Source: Sorex araneus
Lineage: Eukaryota; Chordata; Mammalia; Eulipotyphla; Soricidae
NCBI RefSeq assembly: GCF_027595985.1
Contig: NC_073302.1
Location: 406,078,503-406,142,502 of the forward strand
Length of the DNA: 64,000 bases
Direction: 5' to 3'
Part shown: positions 1 through 11,179 of the stretch, piece by piece
Position numbering within the stretch: the stretch's first letter is position 1
How the letters are laid out: each line of letters starts with the position of its first letter
Position numbers and translations under genes: made by a program
The notes under the pieces: model-generated
What the model was told of the DNA's origin: nothing
Databases searched by the model: none
Seen by the model: the letters and a program-made list of their open reading frames with translations, nothing else

Positions 1-713
1 ATGTTTTTCCTTTAAAAATGTTGTTTTTAATCTTCTGAAAAGTGGATGAAAGAACAGACTCCATTTCCCTTTCGGCTACACATTTATTTGAAGACTATCC
101 ATAGCAAGTATAAAGGAATTTTGATAAGTAGTTTAAGATGAATCTTTCTCTAAACCACTGTGAATTGTTTTCTTTATTTTTTTCTTCTCTTTTCTACCTT
201 CTTCTAATTGTTATTTTGACTGTCACATATGCAAATAAACAACCTCCAATCCTTTTTGAAACAAGGCTAGAAGATAACCAAACAACACACAGCCCCTCTA
301 CACAGGCTATTTAGAATAGTATAATTGTAACCTTGAGGATTCTAATGAGCTTTTCATGTAGTCAGAATTAATCTGAGAATGAGATTTGAAGCCACTCTTA
401 AAAGACAAGAATCTGAACCAAACTCAAACAATTCATGTAATGGTCAAGTGCAAAACTCACTCTTCTTTCAGATTGACCAGAAAGACTTTTTCCTCCAAGG
501 GTAGGGAAATTTTTTTGCTGCAAAGGGCCACGTAGATACTATAACATCATTCAGAGTATATCCCATACAGGCAGCCCACGAAAAGCTTACATATCTGTCC
601 CATCATGTCCAGGGCCAGCCCACAGGATTTAGTAGGCCTTATATGGGCCACAGACCAGATGTTCCCAACCCCTGGCCTTGACTTTCACTGATTTTTATAT
701 TTAAAAAATCAAT

Positions 714-890
714 GGGGCCAGATAGTACAGTGTGCAGGGTTCTTGCCTTGCACATGGTCAAACAGAGTACAAATCCTGGCACCCTATATGGCCTCCTGAG
801 CACTGCCATTTAGTGGCCCTGGGAGAGGAGCTAGAAGTAAGTTAGCACTAGCAGGTGTGGCCATAAAAAACAAAAACAAGAAAACAAAAA
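714..890 (+). mobile_element. SOR-type tRNA SINE, diverged
   Basis: A head resembling the SINE A box (gatagtacag) is followed by cttgccttgcac. The body has the family word cctgagcactgcc and ends in ggtgtggcc plus an A-rich tail. The B box is degraded, which marks an older copy. Confidence 0.75.
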
Positions 891-1015
891 TCAAGTCCTG
901 TGTATTAAACTGAAATACTCTTTCTTCAGTGTCTCAAATCCTCTAGCAGACAAAGAAACTACCAAGGAAAAGAGAGAATATTTCTTTTCAGTGATAAATA
1001 TCTGATAAATATTTA

Positions 1016-1246
1016 GGGCTGGAGCGATAGCACAGTGGTAGGTCATTCGCCTTTCATGCGGCTGACCCGTGTTCGATTCCTCCGCCCTGGCAAGCTACCG
1101 AGACTATCGGACTGCACAGCAGAGCCTGGCAAGCTACTTGTGGCGTATTGGATATGTCAAAAACAGTAACAATAAGTCTCACAATGAGAGACGTTACTGG
1201 TGCCCGCTCGAACAAATCGATGAGCAATGGGATGACAGTGACAGTG
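1016..1246 (+). mobile_element. RTE-tailed tRNA SINE, full length
   Basis: The tRNA-like head (gcgatagcacag ... gttcgattcctc) runs directly into an RTE 5'-UTR block (ggcaagctac ... aaaacagtaacaa). It then passes into the RTE 3' terminus (gacgttactggtgcccgctc) and ends in acagtg repeats. A gataaatat duplication lies at 1004-1012 and 1246-1254. Confidence 0.9.
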
Positions 1247-1488
1247 ATAAATATCTGTAACTTTCCTCTTCTTTCTCCCCTTAGCCCTAGACTTTTGTCC
1301 TTGAATTTTTGTTTCATAGCTCATAGATTGCTTCCCTTTTTTGGTGGCTAGCTTCTGTAATATTTCACTTCCACTTTATTTTTGGATGAGGATGGGGGAA
1401 TTTAGTTGTAAGAAAAAGCATGATCAGTCCTTATACCCTTGAACAATCTAATGAAGCTTATCAGTGGTTAAAACGTTGAGCAGATTTA

Positions 1489-1553
1489 GGGCTGGAGTGA
1501 TGATAGTACACCAGGTATAGTCAAGTGTGGCCCCAAAATTAAAAAAAAAAATT
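1489..1553 (+). mobile_element. internally deleted SOR SINE
   Basis: Only the first ~15 bases of the head (gggctggagtgatgatagta) and the last ~20 bases (aagtgtggccccaaaa plus poly-A) remain. The middle, including the B box, is gone. Confidence 0.65.
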
Positions 1554-2120
1554 AGCGGATTGTGGAACAGAAGTAGTTTGTTTTCAGGTTAGTACACTGA
1601 GACATTAGGTCAATTTTAACAAATCAAGTTCTAATTTTGATCTTGAATGATAATACATTCCTTTATGCCCAAGACTTGTAGGAGTGGTAGCTCTGTACAG
1701 ACAATGTCTTGCTTTGGTCTTTGACCTTGCACTCAAGGCTTTGAATCAACAACAAAATTACCACCACAGGTACAAAGCAGATATAGCTAGCTTATTGGCT
1801 GCCACTGTCTGATATTCTGATCAGTAAGATTAGTAATAGACCGGTGTTCGCCACAATCACACACATCACGTAGCACATTAAACCACATTCCCCCCTCCTC
1901 CCTCCCTGTCATCAGATTCTCCCTTGGTCTCTTCATCCCCACTCAGCAATATAACACCTTCAACAAGCACAAAGAGGGGATTTTTGAGGTCAAGGACAGT
2001 AATATTGGCTGGGAAGGAAAAATTCTCTTACTACATTCATTGACTTCTATGTACTGTGCTTCCCCTGAACTCCCCACCTCATGGTCCCTCAAACCACAAG
2101 CTCCTGGGAGTAGGTAACAG
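1554..2120. other. intronic stretch with no recognised feature
   Basis: AT-rich to mixed unique sequence. I see no exon, repeat family or RNA gene that I can support. Confidence 0.5.
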
Positions 2121-2127
2121 AGTGACC

Positions 2128-2133
2128 TCTTCT

Positions 2134-2177
<44 letters not shown>

Positions 2178-2187
2178 CCTCTCTCAT
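2128..2187. repeat. (TC)n microsatellite
   Basis: A run of about 25 TC units with interruptions at both ends. Open frames across it on either strand (poly-Ser/Leu or poly-Arg/Glu) are artefacts of the dinucleotide repeat. Confidence 0.95.
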
Positions 2188-2556
2188 GAAACTTCTGGGG
2201 CTTTGGTGGGCAGAACTGTGGCTCCTCAGGACAAGAGAAACACCTGCAACTGCAGCCCCTGGGTGTCGGGTTGAGGCTTGTCTCCCACCCCCACACCCAC
2301 CCCCACCCACCTCATCACCTTGGGTTTTCCTCTCTGAAAACAGGTGGCCTAATCATAACCAATTATCTACACAGCACTAACCTCCATGCACCCACTGCTC
2401 TCACTGTGATTCTTGCCACACTGAAGGGCACCTGAGGGTTAGTCGCATCTGTGATGACCAATAGCTTACCAGTAATAAAGACAATATCTGGTCAGTGGGG
2501 TGTGAATCTATGGCTTATTTGGCTGGTGTAGGAGGAACTCCTGAGCAATGGTCAAG

Positions 2557-2794
2557 GACGGGGGGGGGGGGCGGTGCGGGGGGCAATGCTATTGATTCTC
2601 AGCCAGCCACACCCAGTGGTTGAATGTGAGGGCGCATTCAGCAACACAGTGCTGCCCTGGGCCCACAGTGTCAGGACCAATGCTTGCAGGTCACCAGGGT
2701 TATATCTGGCATCCTGTGGGGGTGGACAAGAGCAATAGCCTTTAGTACCAGGAATCAAACTAGTATCAAACACCTGTAATAATCTCTCAGACCC
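2557..2794 (-). mobile_element. possible old SINE next to a poly-G tract
   Basis: Reading leftwards, aatctctcagaccc resembles the reversed SINE head and taccaggaatcaaact resembles a reversed B box. The left end reaches a poly-G run at about 2559-2583. Divergence is high and the assignment is tentative. Confidence 0.35.
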
Positions 2795-3644
2795 ATCTGA
2801 ATCAATACTTTTCAGCACTGTTCCACGCTACACTTAAGTCAAAGAATCACACCTGAACTGAGTTCCTTAAGTCTGCACAGAATAAGTGAGGTGCCTGTGA
2901 CTGAAATCGGGGATGGCTTGCCTTTCTCATAGAAGCCCTTGGGAAAGCCAGAACTAACTGAATAGTCAGCAGCAATTCCTAATACAAATGTGCAAGCCCT
3001 TGGGAGAAGTAGAGCTGTGCCTTTCCCATCTCTGGAGCTACCGGATATCAGTGTGTTGCTACTTAATACATATTTTCTGTGCACCTACAATCATGTGCTG
3101 GAATACTTTGAGTCCAGACTAATATTCCTCCTCAATATTTTTCTCTGAAAAGAGCTTGATGACACAGGGGGTGCAGGCAGTGGGCAGTTGCCCAGTGCCC
3201 CAGTGTACAGAAGAGAAAAATAATTAAAAATCAGAATGTATGCCAAGTCAAAAATCAGAAAGCAGTGGCATCGATGCCCTTGTGAGAATTCTGTGAGGTG
3301 GCAAATTAATGAGATTTTTTTTCCCTGGGATGAAACCTGCCCATAGGCTGTGTAATTACCAAGAAATGAGAGAGACCTCCTTGTCCTACAGAGGAGCCAA
3401 AGCAAGTGGTTTCCGGCCATAAGTGGAGTCATTAAGAATGTAAGAGCACTAATGCGCTGGGCGGCTCCCAGAGTTAAGAACCTCCAGGGCCCTGGCTGGA
3501 AAATCTCGTTCTTTGGGGTCTGTCTAGTCTCACTCTTCAGCTCTGGAGTCATCTAACTTCACATGGGGAAGAGTAGGGACTAACATGGAACCTTGCATGC
3601 CCACAGTTGATAAATACCATCTCACTTTTAACATGCCAAAATGG

Positions 3645-3932
3645 GGGTCAGAGAGACCGCTCAGGGGTTAAGGCATATGCCTTGTAGACAATTAACCCCA
3701 GATCCATCCCCAGCAGCACATGGTCCCCTGAGCCCTGTAAGGGGTGGCCCTCGTGGCCCTGAGCCCTGCTAGGAGCAGTTCAGATGACCCCTAGCACCAT
3801 GGACCTGAGCAGGACTGCATCCTTGGGCCCTCACATGGAACCATTAGGCAAGTTAGCTGAGAATTGAGCAGGAGGTCCCCAGGTCTCCTGACCACTACTT
3901 GGGAGATACAGTTCAAATAAATAATAAATAAA
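3645..3932 (+). mobile_element. old SOR-type SINE with TSD
   Basis: A head-like start (gtcagagagaccgctc), then a body with cacatggtcccctgagccc and an A/T-rich tail. The duplication atgcca(a/g)aatgg at 3633-3644 and 3933-3944 brackets the unit. At 288 bp it is longer than a standard copy and carries an extra ~100 bp before the tail. Confidence 0.6.
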
Positions 3933-4076
3933 ATGCCAGAATGGTCCATTGATTTTTATAGGTTTATATAGCAAGTTGGGGCAGGGCCCGGGGTGGGGGG
4001 AGGTATTCTGCCCAGCCTTGACAAATGACATAGACTTGTTCCCCATTGTCACCAAGGTCTCTGACACATGCAAGTG

Positions 4077-4320
4077 TATCACTGTCACTGTCACTGTCAT
4101 CCCATTGCTCATCAATTTGTTCTAGGGGGCACCAGTAACATTTCCATTGTGAGACTTGTTGTTGCTGTTTTTGGCATATCAAATACGCCATGGGTAGCTT
4201 GCCGTGTGGGCAGGATACTCTCGGTAGCTTGCCGGGCTCTCCGAGAGGGATGGAGGAATCGAACCTGGGTTGGCTGAGTGTTAGGCAAACGCCCTACCTG
4301 CTGTGCTATCGCTCCAGCCC
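4077..4320 (-). mobile_element. RTE-tailed tRNA SINE
   Basis: Read on the minus strand it has head gggctggagcgatagcac, B-box region, RTE 5'-UTR block and RTE 3' terminus, ending in (cagtga)n. A tgcaagtg repeat lies on both sides (4069-4076 and 4327-4334). The middle has lost one of the two ggcaagctac units. Confidence 0.9.
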
Positions 4321-4480
4321 ACCAAGTGCAAGTGAAACACATAAAATCATCTAAGAGCTAAGACACACCACTAACAACATTTACCCTGTAAGCTGACATT
4401 TTTTTGTTGCATATTTATATAGTTCGTGTTTTTTACCAAAATGGAATTAATATTTTTTATGTGTTTGGGGGCTGGGGGGA

Positions 4481-4620
4481 AAACTATAACTTACTCCTGA
4501 CTCTGTGCTCAAAAACCACTCTTATCAGTGTTCAGGGGGCCAGGCAGGGTGCCACGGATTGAATCATGGTCAACCACATGCAAAGCAAGTGCTTTAAGCT
4601 CTGTACTATCCCTCTGGTCC
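4481..4620 (-). mobile_element. SOR-type SINE, diverged
   Basis: The family words are visible in reverse: ttactcctgactctgtgctc, then tgttcagggggccagg, a B-box relic (gattgaatcat) and a head relic (gtactatccctctggtcc). Confidence 0.7.
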
Positions 4621-4739
4621 ACAGATATTGTCCTGCTGTTGTCCTCATTTGCACATGCCAATTAAATGTTCTTCTTCCATACCAATCTGTGGTCATTTCA
4701 GAATGTACAATAGTAGCTACCTCCACAAACCTTTTTAAA

Positions 4740-5075
4740 ATCAGTTCCTTACTGTAAACCATTTATGTTGTTTTCAACTCTCTACAAATTTAAACAAGGT
4801 TCTAACAAACACTCTTATAAAAAATTGCTGCCAAATTATCCATTTATTTAAAAAGGAAAATTCCTAGCATAGATATTGCTAAAAAGCCATTTTAAAGTCA
4901 AATTTATTGAGGTATAAGTAACATACAACGGCATTTACTTTTATGTATGTGTATGATTTTGTATTAATTTTAATAATTCATCTGTTATGTAACTACTGCA
5001 ATTAAATTATATAACATTTAAAAGCATTTTGAAGCTTTTGGTGCAGGTTATCAAGTCACTTGTAAGATCACATCT
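4740..5075. mobile_element. ancient L1-like 3'-UTR remnants
   Basis: The passage aatttattgaggtataagta with nearby acatacaacggcatttac resembles the ancient mammalian L1 3'-UTR motif (ATTGAGATATAATTCACATACC-type). Strand and exact limits cannot be fixed by eye. Confidence 0.4.
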
Positions 5076-5086
5076 ATTGTCAGAAC

Positions 5087-5161
5087 CAGGGATGTAGCTC
5101 AGAGATAGAGTATTTGCCTTGCATATGTAAGGCCTGGGCTCAATCCTCAACACTGCAAAAA
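5087..5161 (+). mobile_element. tRNA-Ala-like (ID-type) short SINE or tRNA retropseudogene
   Basis: About 70 bases with an A box (tagctcagagatagag) and a B box (gggctcaatcc), ending in ctgcaaaa. It lacks the SOR head words and instead resembles the alanine-tRNA-derived ID design. A functional tRNA is unlikely because no convincing cloverleaf or terminator is apparent. Confidence 0.5.
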
Positions 5162-5208
5162 TGCTTATGTATTTTATAAATATATTATATAATTATATTT
5201 ATATCCTT

Positions 5209-5389
5209 GGGGCTGGAGTGACAGTACAGAAAGCAGGTAGGATGCTTACTTTGCCATGGCTGACCTGGGTTCAATCCCTGGCATCCCACCTTGTCCCCCA
5301 AGCATTGCCGGGAGTAATTCCTGAGTACAGAGTCAGAAGCAACCCCTGAGCTTCTCCATGTAAGGCCCAAACTCCCCTCCCCCACAAAA
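5209..5389 (+). mobile_element. SOR-type SINE
   Basis: Complete order of head (ggggctggagtgacagtaca), B box (gggttcaatccctgg), and body words taattcctgagtacagag and aacccctgagc. It ends in a cccacaaaa tail. Confidence 0.85.
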
Positions 5390-5528
5390 TTTCTAACCTT
5401 ATCTACCATCAGCTTATGAAAATTAAAGCTTGCCAATTATAATTAAGAAACAAAAATATTTTTTCCAACATGACAAAAAGTTTTTATCTTAAGTGGCATT
5501 TGATTACTATGAGGTAACATATTTTTAT

Positions 5529-5640
5529 TTTTTACTTATTTTTATTTTTTTTTTTGCTTTTTGGGTCACACCTGGCAATGCACAGGGGTTACTCCTGGCT
5601 CATGCACTCAGGAATCACTCCTGGCGGTGCTCAGGGGACC
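5529..5640 (-). mobile_element. 5'-truncated SOR SINE with TSD
   Basis: Only the 3' half is present in reverse: poly-T, tttgggtcacacctgg, ttactcctgg, and a stop at tgctcaggggacc. The duplication atgaggta(a/g)catattttta at 5509-5527 and 5641-5659 proves truncation at insertion rather than later loss. Confidence 0.9.
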
Positions 5641-5998
5641 ATGAGGTAGCATATTTTTAAATACTATTTATTATCTGTTGTTATGTCTTAGGGCCCGAAT
5701 CTCACACATATTCTTGGGTTACAGTTTCTAGTTAACCAGCTCTTTCTCAATGATTTATAAACAGAGTGACCTGTTATGTTGCAGATGTTTTCTCTTGTAT
5801 TTTTACCTTTTAAGATTGTAACCTTTTTCCTTAGTATTTGTGGGTTCTATAATTGCTCAGTCATTTCCTTGCTGACTCTACACTGGGAGTTATTCATCAT
5901 TAAGTCCTTTCCACTCTGAGAGTATTTAAATATCACCTCTTTTAATATTTAAATATATTCTTTAAACATCATTAAATATTTAATTTTGATTTAAGTAA

Positions 5999-6240
5999 TT
6001 TGGACAGCAGGTAGGGCGTTTGCCTTGCACGTGGCCGACCCAGGTTTGATTCCTCTGTCCCTCTTGGAGAGGCTGGCTAGCTATGGAGAGTGTCCCACCC
6101 GCAGGGTAGAGCCTGGCAAGCTACCAGTGGCAATCAATATGCCAAGAACAGTCAGAATAAATCTCACAATAGAGACGTTACTGGTCCCCGCTTGAGCGAA
6201 TCAATGAACAATGGAATGACAGTGCTACAGTGCTACAGAG
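5999..6240 (+). mobile_element. RTE-tailed tRNA SINE, short 5' loss
   Basis: Starts inside the A box (cagcaggtagggcg) and keeps the B box (ggtttgattcctc). The RTE 5'-UTR block and RTE 3' terminus follow, ending in (gtgctaca)n. The first ~15 bases of the head are missing. Confidence 0.88.
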
Positions 6241-6782
6241 TTAATTTTGGTATATTATAAAGTAAAAGTTTATTTTCCTCCAAATGACAAATCAGTTGTA
6301 TCAGCTTCATTTATTAATAAACCTTTCTTCCCATTAATTTGAGAAATTTTATTACATACATATACTTAGATATGTCTCTGAATTTTCCATCCTCTTCAAA
6401 GCAATTTCTCACCTTTTTGAAAACAACTATATACTCTTTCATAGTGTTAATGTTATAATATTATAACACAATGGTCTTAAATATTATCATTTTATATGTT
6501 TCAACATATAGTATAGCAAGCAGTTTTTTAGTCACTATACTTTTTCTCAAAATTTCCTCTCAGCTTCTTTTGAACAAAAAAAAACCACGGCTAAGTCTGA
6601 TTATTCAGAAATTTTTTGTACTGTACACATAAAGACTTTACTATTTATCAGAGAAGAATTTACATCTTCTCACCAAGAAACATGCTATGTTTCTCTGTGT
6701 GCTTGTGTTTTTCATGAGTCTCAGTATATTTTAACTATGCACAGTTGATGCTGGGTGAACTCACTGGTGGCTCACCCTTGCA
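6241..6782. other. AT-rich intronic stretch, nothing recognised
   Basis: Unique-looking AT-rich DNA without an exon or a nameable repeat. Confidence 0.5.
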
Positions 6783-6839
6783 TATGATTTAATTTACAAA
6801 AATTGCAACACTGGCATCAACGTGTTAAAATGGGCTTTA

Positions 6840-7030
6840 AGGGGGTGGAGAGATAGCATAGGAGGAAAGGCCCTTGTCTTGCAGGCAGTTGATTCTAATT
6901 CAAATCCCCATGACCACGTATGATGCCCCCCCAACCCTCCACATCATTTCTGGGGGTTACTCTGAGTACAGTGCCAGAAATAGCCCCTGACCGTTGTCAG
7001 CTATGACCCCAAAACCAAAAAAATTAAATA
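6840..7030 (+). mobile_element. old SOR-type SINE
   Basis: Head gtggagagatagcata, degenerate B box (ttctaattcaaatcccc), then gttactctgagtacagtgcc and a ccccaaaacc A-rich tail. Its 5' flank and head recur at 8915-9048. Confidence 0.7.
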
Positions 7031-7486
7031 ATAAAAATAACAAATGGGTTTTGCAAACATTGTATGCGTTTATTCCAGGAATCTTGTGTTTTTCTTACCA
7101 CTGTAAGATCTAACTTTTCATCATGCTTTCTAACTGGAGGCTCCTATCTGTGACATTCTATTAATTTTGTAAAATGATAGTTTAATTTGAAAAAAAAAGT
7201 CCAGTTACTATAGTATTGGGATTTTTCCCTTCAGTATTTCAAGAAGATAAGTTATCTGTAAATTCTAATAGATCTTTTGTAGCATTATGCTTCATTTCTT
7301 TCACTGGTAGGCATCTTTCAGAATGATCTTTCTCTAGTAATTTCAGATAATCTTTTTCATTGTTGAATTTATTTATCAATTGTTCCCATATAATTTTTAT
7401 AAAAATCCAAAGTGAGCAAGATAATACCTTATGATGAACTACTCCTGTAAGTTTGAAATAAATCCTATTTGGCTATGACATATTAT

Positions 7487-7757
7487 AGCAATGTTGCACT
7501 ATCATCCTGTTGTTCATCGATTTGCTCGAGTGGGCACCAGTAATGTCTCCATTGTGAGACATGTTGTGCTTGTTTTTGGCATTTTGAATATGCCACAGGT
7601 AGCTTGCCAGGTTCTGCTGTGCGGGCAGGATACTCTCAGTAGCTTGCTGGGCTCTTTGAGAGGGATGGAGGAATCGAACCCGGGTCGCCCACATGCAAGG
7701 CAAACGTCCTACCCACTGTGCTATCGCCCCAGCCTGATGAGATGGGTGCGCCTCAAG
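7487..7757 (-). mobile_element. RTE-tailed tRNA SINE with TSD and extra 5' bases
   Basis: The SINE itself is 7487-7735 in reverse (RTE tail, 5'-UTR block, B box ggaatcgaacccgg, head gctatcgccccagcc). The 13-base duplication tatgacatattat lies at 7474-7486 and 7758-7770. This leaves 22 non-SINE bases (7736-7757) on the head side inside the insertion. Confidence 0.92.
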
Positions 7758-7791
7758 TATGACATATTATTCTTTTAAAAATGCACTCCAT

Positions 7792-8351
7792 TTTGTAGTT
7801 AAGTGGATGGGCATGAAAAGTTTCATGCTGAGTGAAATGAGTCAGAAAGAGAGAGACAGACATAGAAAGACTGCACTCATCTATGGTATATAGAATATCA
7901 GAGTGGGAGACTAATACCCAAGAACCGTAGAAATAAGTACCAGGAGGTTGACCCCATGGCTTCGCGGCTGGCCTCACGTTCCGGGGAAAGGGCAACTCAG
8001 AGAAGTGATCACCAACTACATTGTAGTTGAAGGCCATGTGGGGGAAAGGAGTTGCGGGCTGAATGAGGGCTAGAGACTGAGCACAGCGGCCACTCAACAC
8101 CTTTATTGCAAACCACAACAGCTAATTAGAGAGAGAGAACAGAAGGGAATGCCCTGCCACAGTGGCAGGGTGGGTTGGGGGGGAGATGGGAGTGGGGAGG
8201 GTGGGAGGGACGCCGGGTTTACAGGTGGTGGAGAATGGGCACTGGTGAAGGGATGGGTTCCCGAACTTTGTATGAGGGAAGTATAAGCACAAAAGTGTAT
8301 ACATCTGTAACTGTACCCTCACGGTGATTCTCTAATTAAAAATAAATAAAT

Positions 8352-8382
<31 letters not shown>

Positions 8383-8388
8383 AAAAAT
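7792..8388 (+). mobile_element. L1 3' end, 5'-truncated, with TSD
   Basis: Begins in the last codons of L1 ORF2 (gaaatgagtcagaaagagag) and continues through the shrew L1 3' UTR with its G-rich tract. It ends in a long A-rich tail. The 15-base duplication aaaaatgcactccat is at 7777-7791 and 8389-8403. Confidence 0.92.
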
Positions 8389-8403
8389 AAAAATGCACTC
8401 CAT

Positions 8404-8910
8404 ATTTTATTTGAAATATTTATATTTCTGATAATTAAATTCCATTTTCTTTAACACCTTTATATTTGTCCAGTTATGTTATTGAGTTTGGGTTACTCTG
8501 ATGTGTGTAATTAGGAGACTTTTGCCTTTTTTATGCTTAGAAACAACTTAATTTGCATTAATAAGCAGAATTAACTCACCTGTGTCATCTCGAAGACTTT
8601 TGAGGGGAGCTTCAGACACTGCATTTTTAAAACCCTCTTTCACTCAAGATTCAGAGTTTATATTAAAATTCCACAGCTTAACAAGTTTGAGAATCAGACC
8701 ATGAACCGCTAATTAATCTGTTTCCTTAGTGTAGGACAAATTGTAAAATAAGACTACCTCTAAGTAAATCTCATGCACCTCATTTCATCATCTCTGGATT
8801 CTGTTAGCTCTTGGCAAACATAATTTATGTTTGCTTAAGGTTTATTGGTTCCAGAACGGTGTTCAGAAACAGACTCACTGTTCTTCAGAGACTACAGAAA
8901 TTTTCACCTT
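8404..8910. other. intronic stretch with no recognised feature
   Basis: AT-rich unique sequence. No exon or repeat seen. Confidence 0.5.
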
Positions 8911-8964
8911 GAATATTATTTAATTAACAAAAATTGCAACACTGGTATCAAACTGTTAAAACGG

Positions 8965-9060
8965 GCTTTGAGGGGGTGGAGAGGTAGCATATATAGGAGG
9001 AAAGGCACTTGCCTTGCACGCAGCTGACTAATTTCAATCCCCATGGCAAATCTCCAGGGA
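8965..9060 (+). mobile_element. SOR SINE head fragment
   Basis: Has gtggagaggtagcata, cttgccttgcacgcagctga and a broken B box (aatttcaatcccc). It stops after about 80 bases without the usual body or tail. It is part of a ~130 bp stretch repeated from 6783. Confidence 0.65.
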
Positions 9061-9278
9061 AGAAATGGAAACAACCAGGGAGAGTAAAAAAATAAAATGA
9101 AACATGTGTCAATTTATTTGCCCTGAGCACCGTCCTGAATACCTGCAACTACCCTTAAGAGATGATAAAAATAAGGTATGCTTTCATCAAGCATTTCATC
9201 TGAAGCCAGAGACTCACCTACTTCATGCTGCGGTTCCTGGACTGGCTGATAATCACTTAACACAGCCCATTGGTATAG

Positions 9279-9620
<342 letters not shown>

Positions 9621-9702
9621 CATTTGGAACTGTCGATTTAAAAACAAGTCAGTGTGCTGAAGCGCACACGAGCCATCTAACTTAGATTTCAAGTGTAATT
9701 GG

Positions 9703-9890
9703 AAGTTGCCATGGAGATGGCTCAAGCAGCAGAGCACGTTTCTGCCTAGCATGCACAAGCCCCTGAGTTCACTCGCCACCACCAGCAGGTGCCAGGGCAG
9801 GGGGGCACCCCAACATCACCAGCCTGCACTGGAATGAGCTCTGCTGGTGTGGCCCCTAAAGAAAAGGAGCGAATAAATAAAATATGCCTG
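9703..9890 (+). mobile_element. old SINE in the PIK3CG 3' UTR
   Basis: Has gatggctcaagcagcagagc and tctgcctagcatgcacaag, then gagctctgctggtgtggcccc and an A-rich tail. The layout is that of a tRNA-derived SINE, strongly diverged from the SOR consensus. Confidence 0.6.
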
Positions 9891-10278
9891 AATGTTCCAG
9901 GTTTGAAAGCTGGCACTAGAGAAGTCTAGCACTTTTCCTAGCTCAACGCTTCAGTGGAAGAAACTACTGGTATGTCTTGTTATAGTCTCACAGATTGGTC
10001 TTGTTTTGTTGGTCTCAGTGATGTTGGAGAATATTCTGCCTCTAAGCAGACTAACCATATCCTCATTTGAGCCCCACATGTTGGCAATCTTACGGAGCAC
10101 ATTTGGAAATTCTTGAGTCACCGATGGATTTATTTTCATCTGGGTTTGGTCTCAATTTTGATCATCCTGGTGTTGTTCAAGGTCTTGGTGAGAAAGTCAC
10201 TCTCTCTCTTAAGTAATGCTTCCCAACAATACTCCAGTGTCTGCAGTGTTAGCCATATGCTAAAAACAATGACAGTGT

Positions 10279-10456
10279 GGGGCTGGAGCGATAGCACAGC
10301 GGGTAGGACGTTTGCCTTGCACGCAGTCAACCTGGGTTCGATTCGCAGCATCCCATATGGTCCCCTGAGCACTGCCAGGAGTAAGTCCTGCGTGCAAAGC
10401 CAGGAGTAACCCCTGTGCATTGACAGGTGTGACGCAAAAAGCAAAACAAACAAAAC
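10279..10456 (+). mobile_element. SOR SINE, near consensus
   Basis: Full head, B box (gggttcgattcgc), gcatcccatatggtcccctg, the two repeated body words and a (aaac)n-type tail. A short tgacagtg repeat occurs on both sides, consistent with a TSD. Confidence 0.95.
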
Positions 10457-10600
10457 CGTGACAGTGAGTTAAGTCTCTTCAGTGACTTTTCTATTTAGGT
10501 TCTACAATGGTGTACAGCTGAAAGGCACAATCACAAAATGGAAACCTGGAACTTTGTGCCCTGTCTCTTCTCTCTTGGTCTGGTCCTGTGTGCACTGTAG

Positions 10601-10844
10601 CAATGTAGCACTGCCGTCCCATTGTTCATCGATTTGCTCGAGCAGGCACCAGTAACGTTTCCATTGTGAGACTTGTTACTGTTTTTGGCATATCGAATAC
10701 GCCACAGGTAGCTTGCCAGGCTCTGTCATGCGGGCAGGATACTCTTGGTAGCTTGCCAGGATCTTCAAGTGGGACAGAGGAATCAAACCCGGGTCAGCTG
10801 CATGCAAGGCAAATGCCCTAGCCGCTATACTATCGCTCCAGTCC
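10601..10844 (-). mobile_element. RTE-tailed tRNA SINE, full length
   Basis: Reverse-strand copy with all three parts: tail (gttcatcgatttgctcgagc), RTE 5'-UTR block with both ggtagcttgcc units, B box (ggaatcaaacccgg) and head (ctatcgctccag). Confidence 0.93.
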
Positions 10845-11179
10845 GACATCTGTCACCCCATTGTTCCCCAGGGTTGATTTGGCTGATATGGCTGGCTAGG
10901 AGGGTATCCCCTTCCTCCCTCACTGCTCCATGGGCATCCCTCCTGAAGCTGTGTGCTTCATAGACGAGGACAGCTTTCCCCAAACAGAGACTGACTGGTC
11001 TTCAGTCTAGGGTATACAAGTAGCTATGCTCCCCTGATAGACCTTTCAAACAAGCTCTCAAGGACTGGTCCTGTGTGATGAACCAAAAACAGAGATAAGA
11101 TTATTTAGTTCCATTTTGCCCACAGAGTAAATTATCAAATAACAGTATAGCCTTCTGGGCACAGAAAATAGGAACTCGC

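Noticed and set aside
10279..10350. tRNA gene called from A and B boxes
   Set aside because: The boxes belong to SINE heads repeated dozens of times. No intact cloverleaf or anticodon arm is evident.
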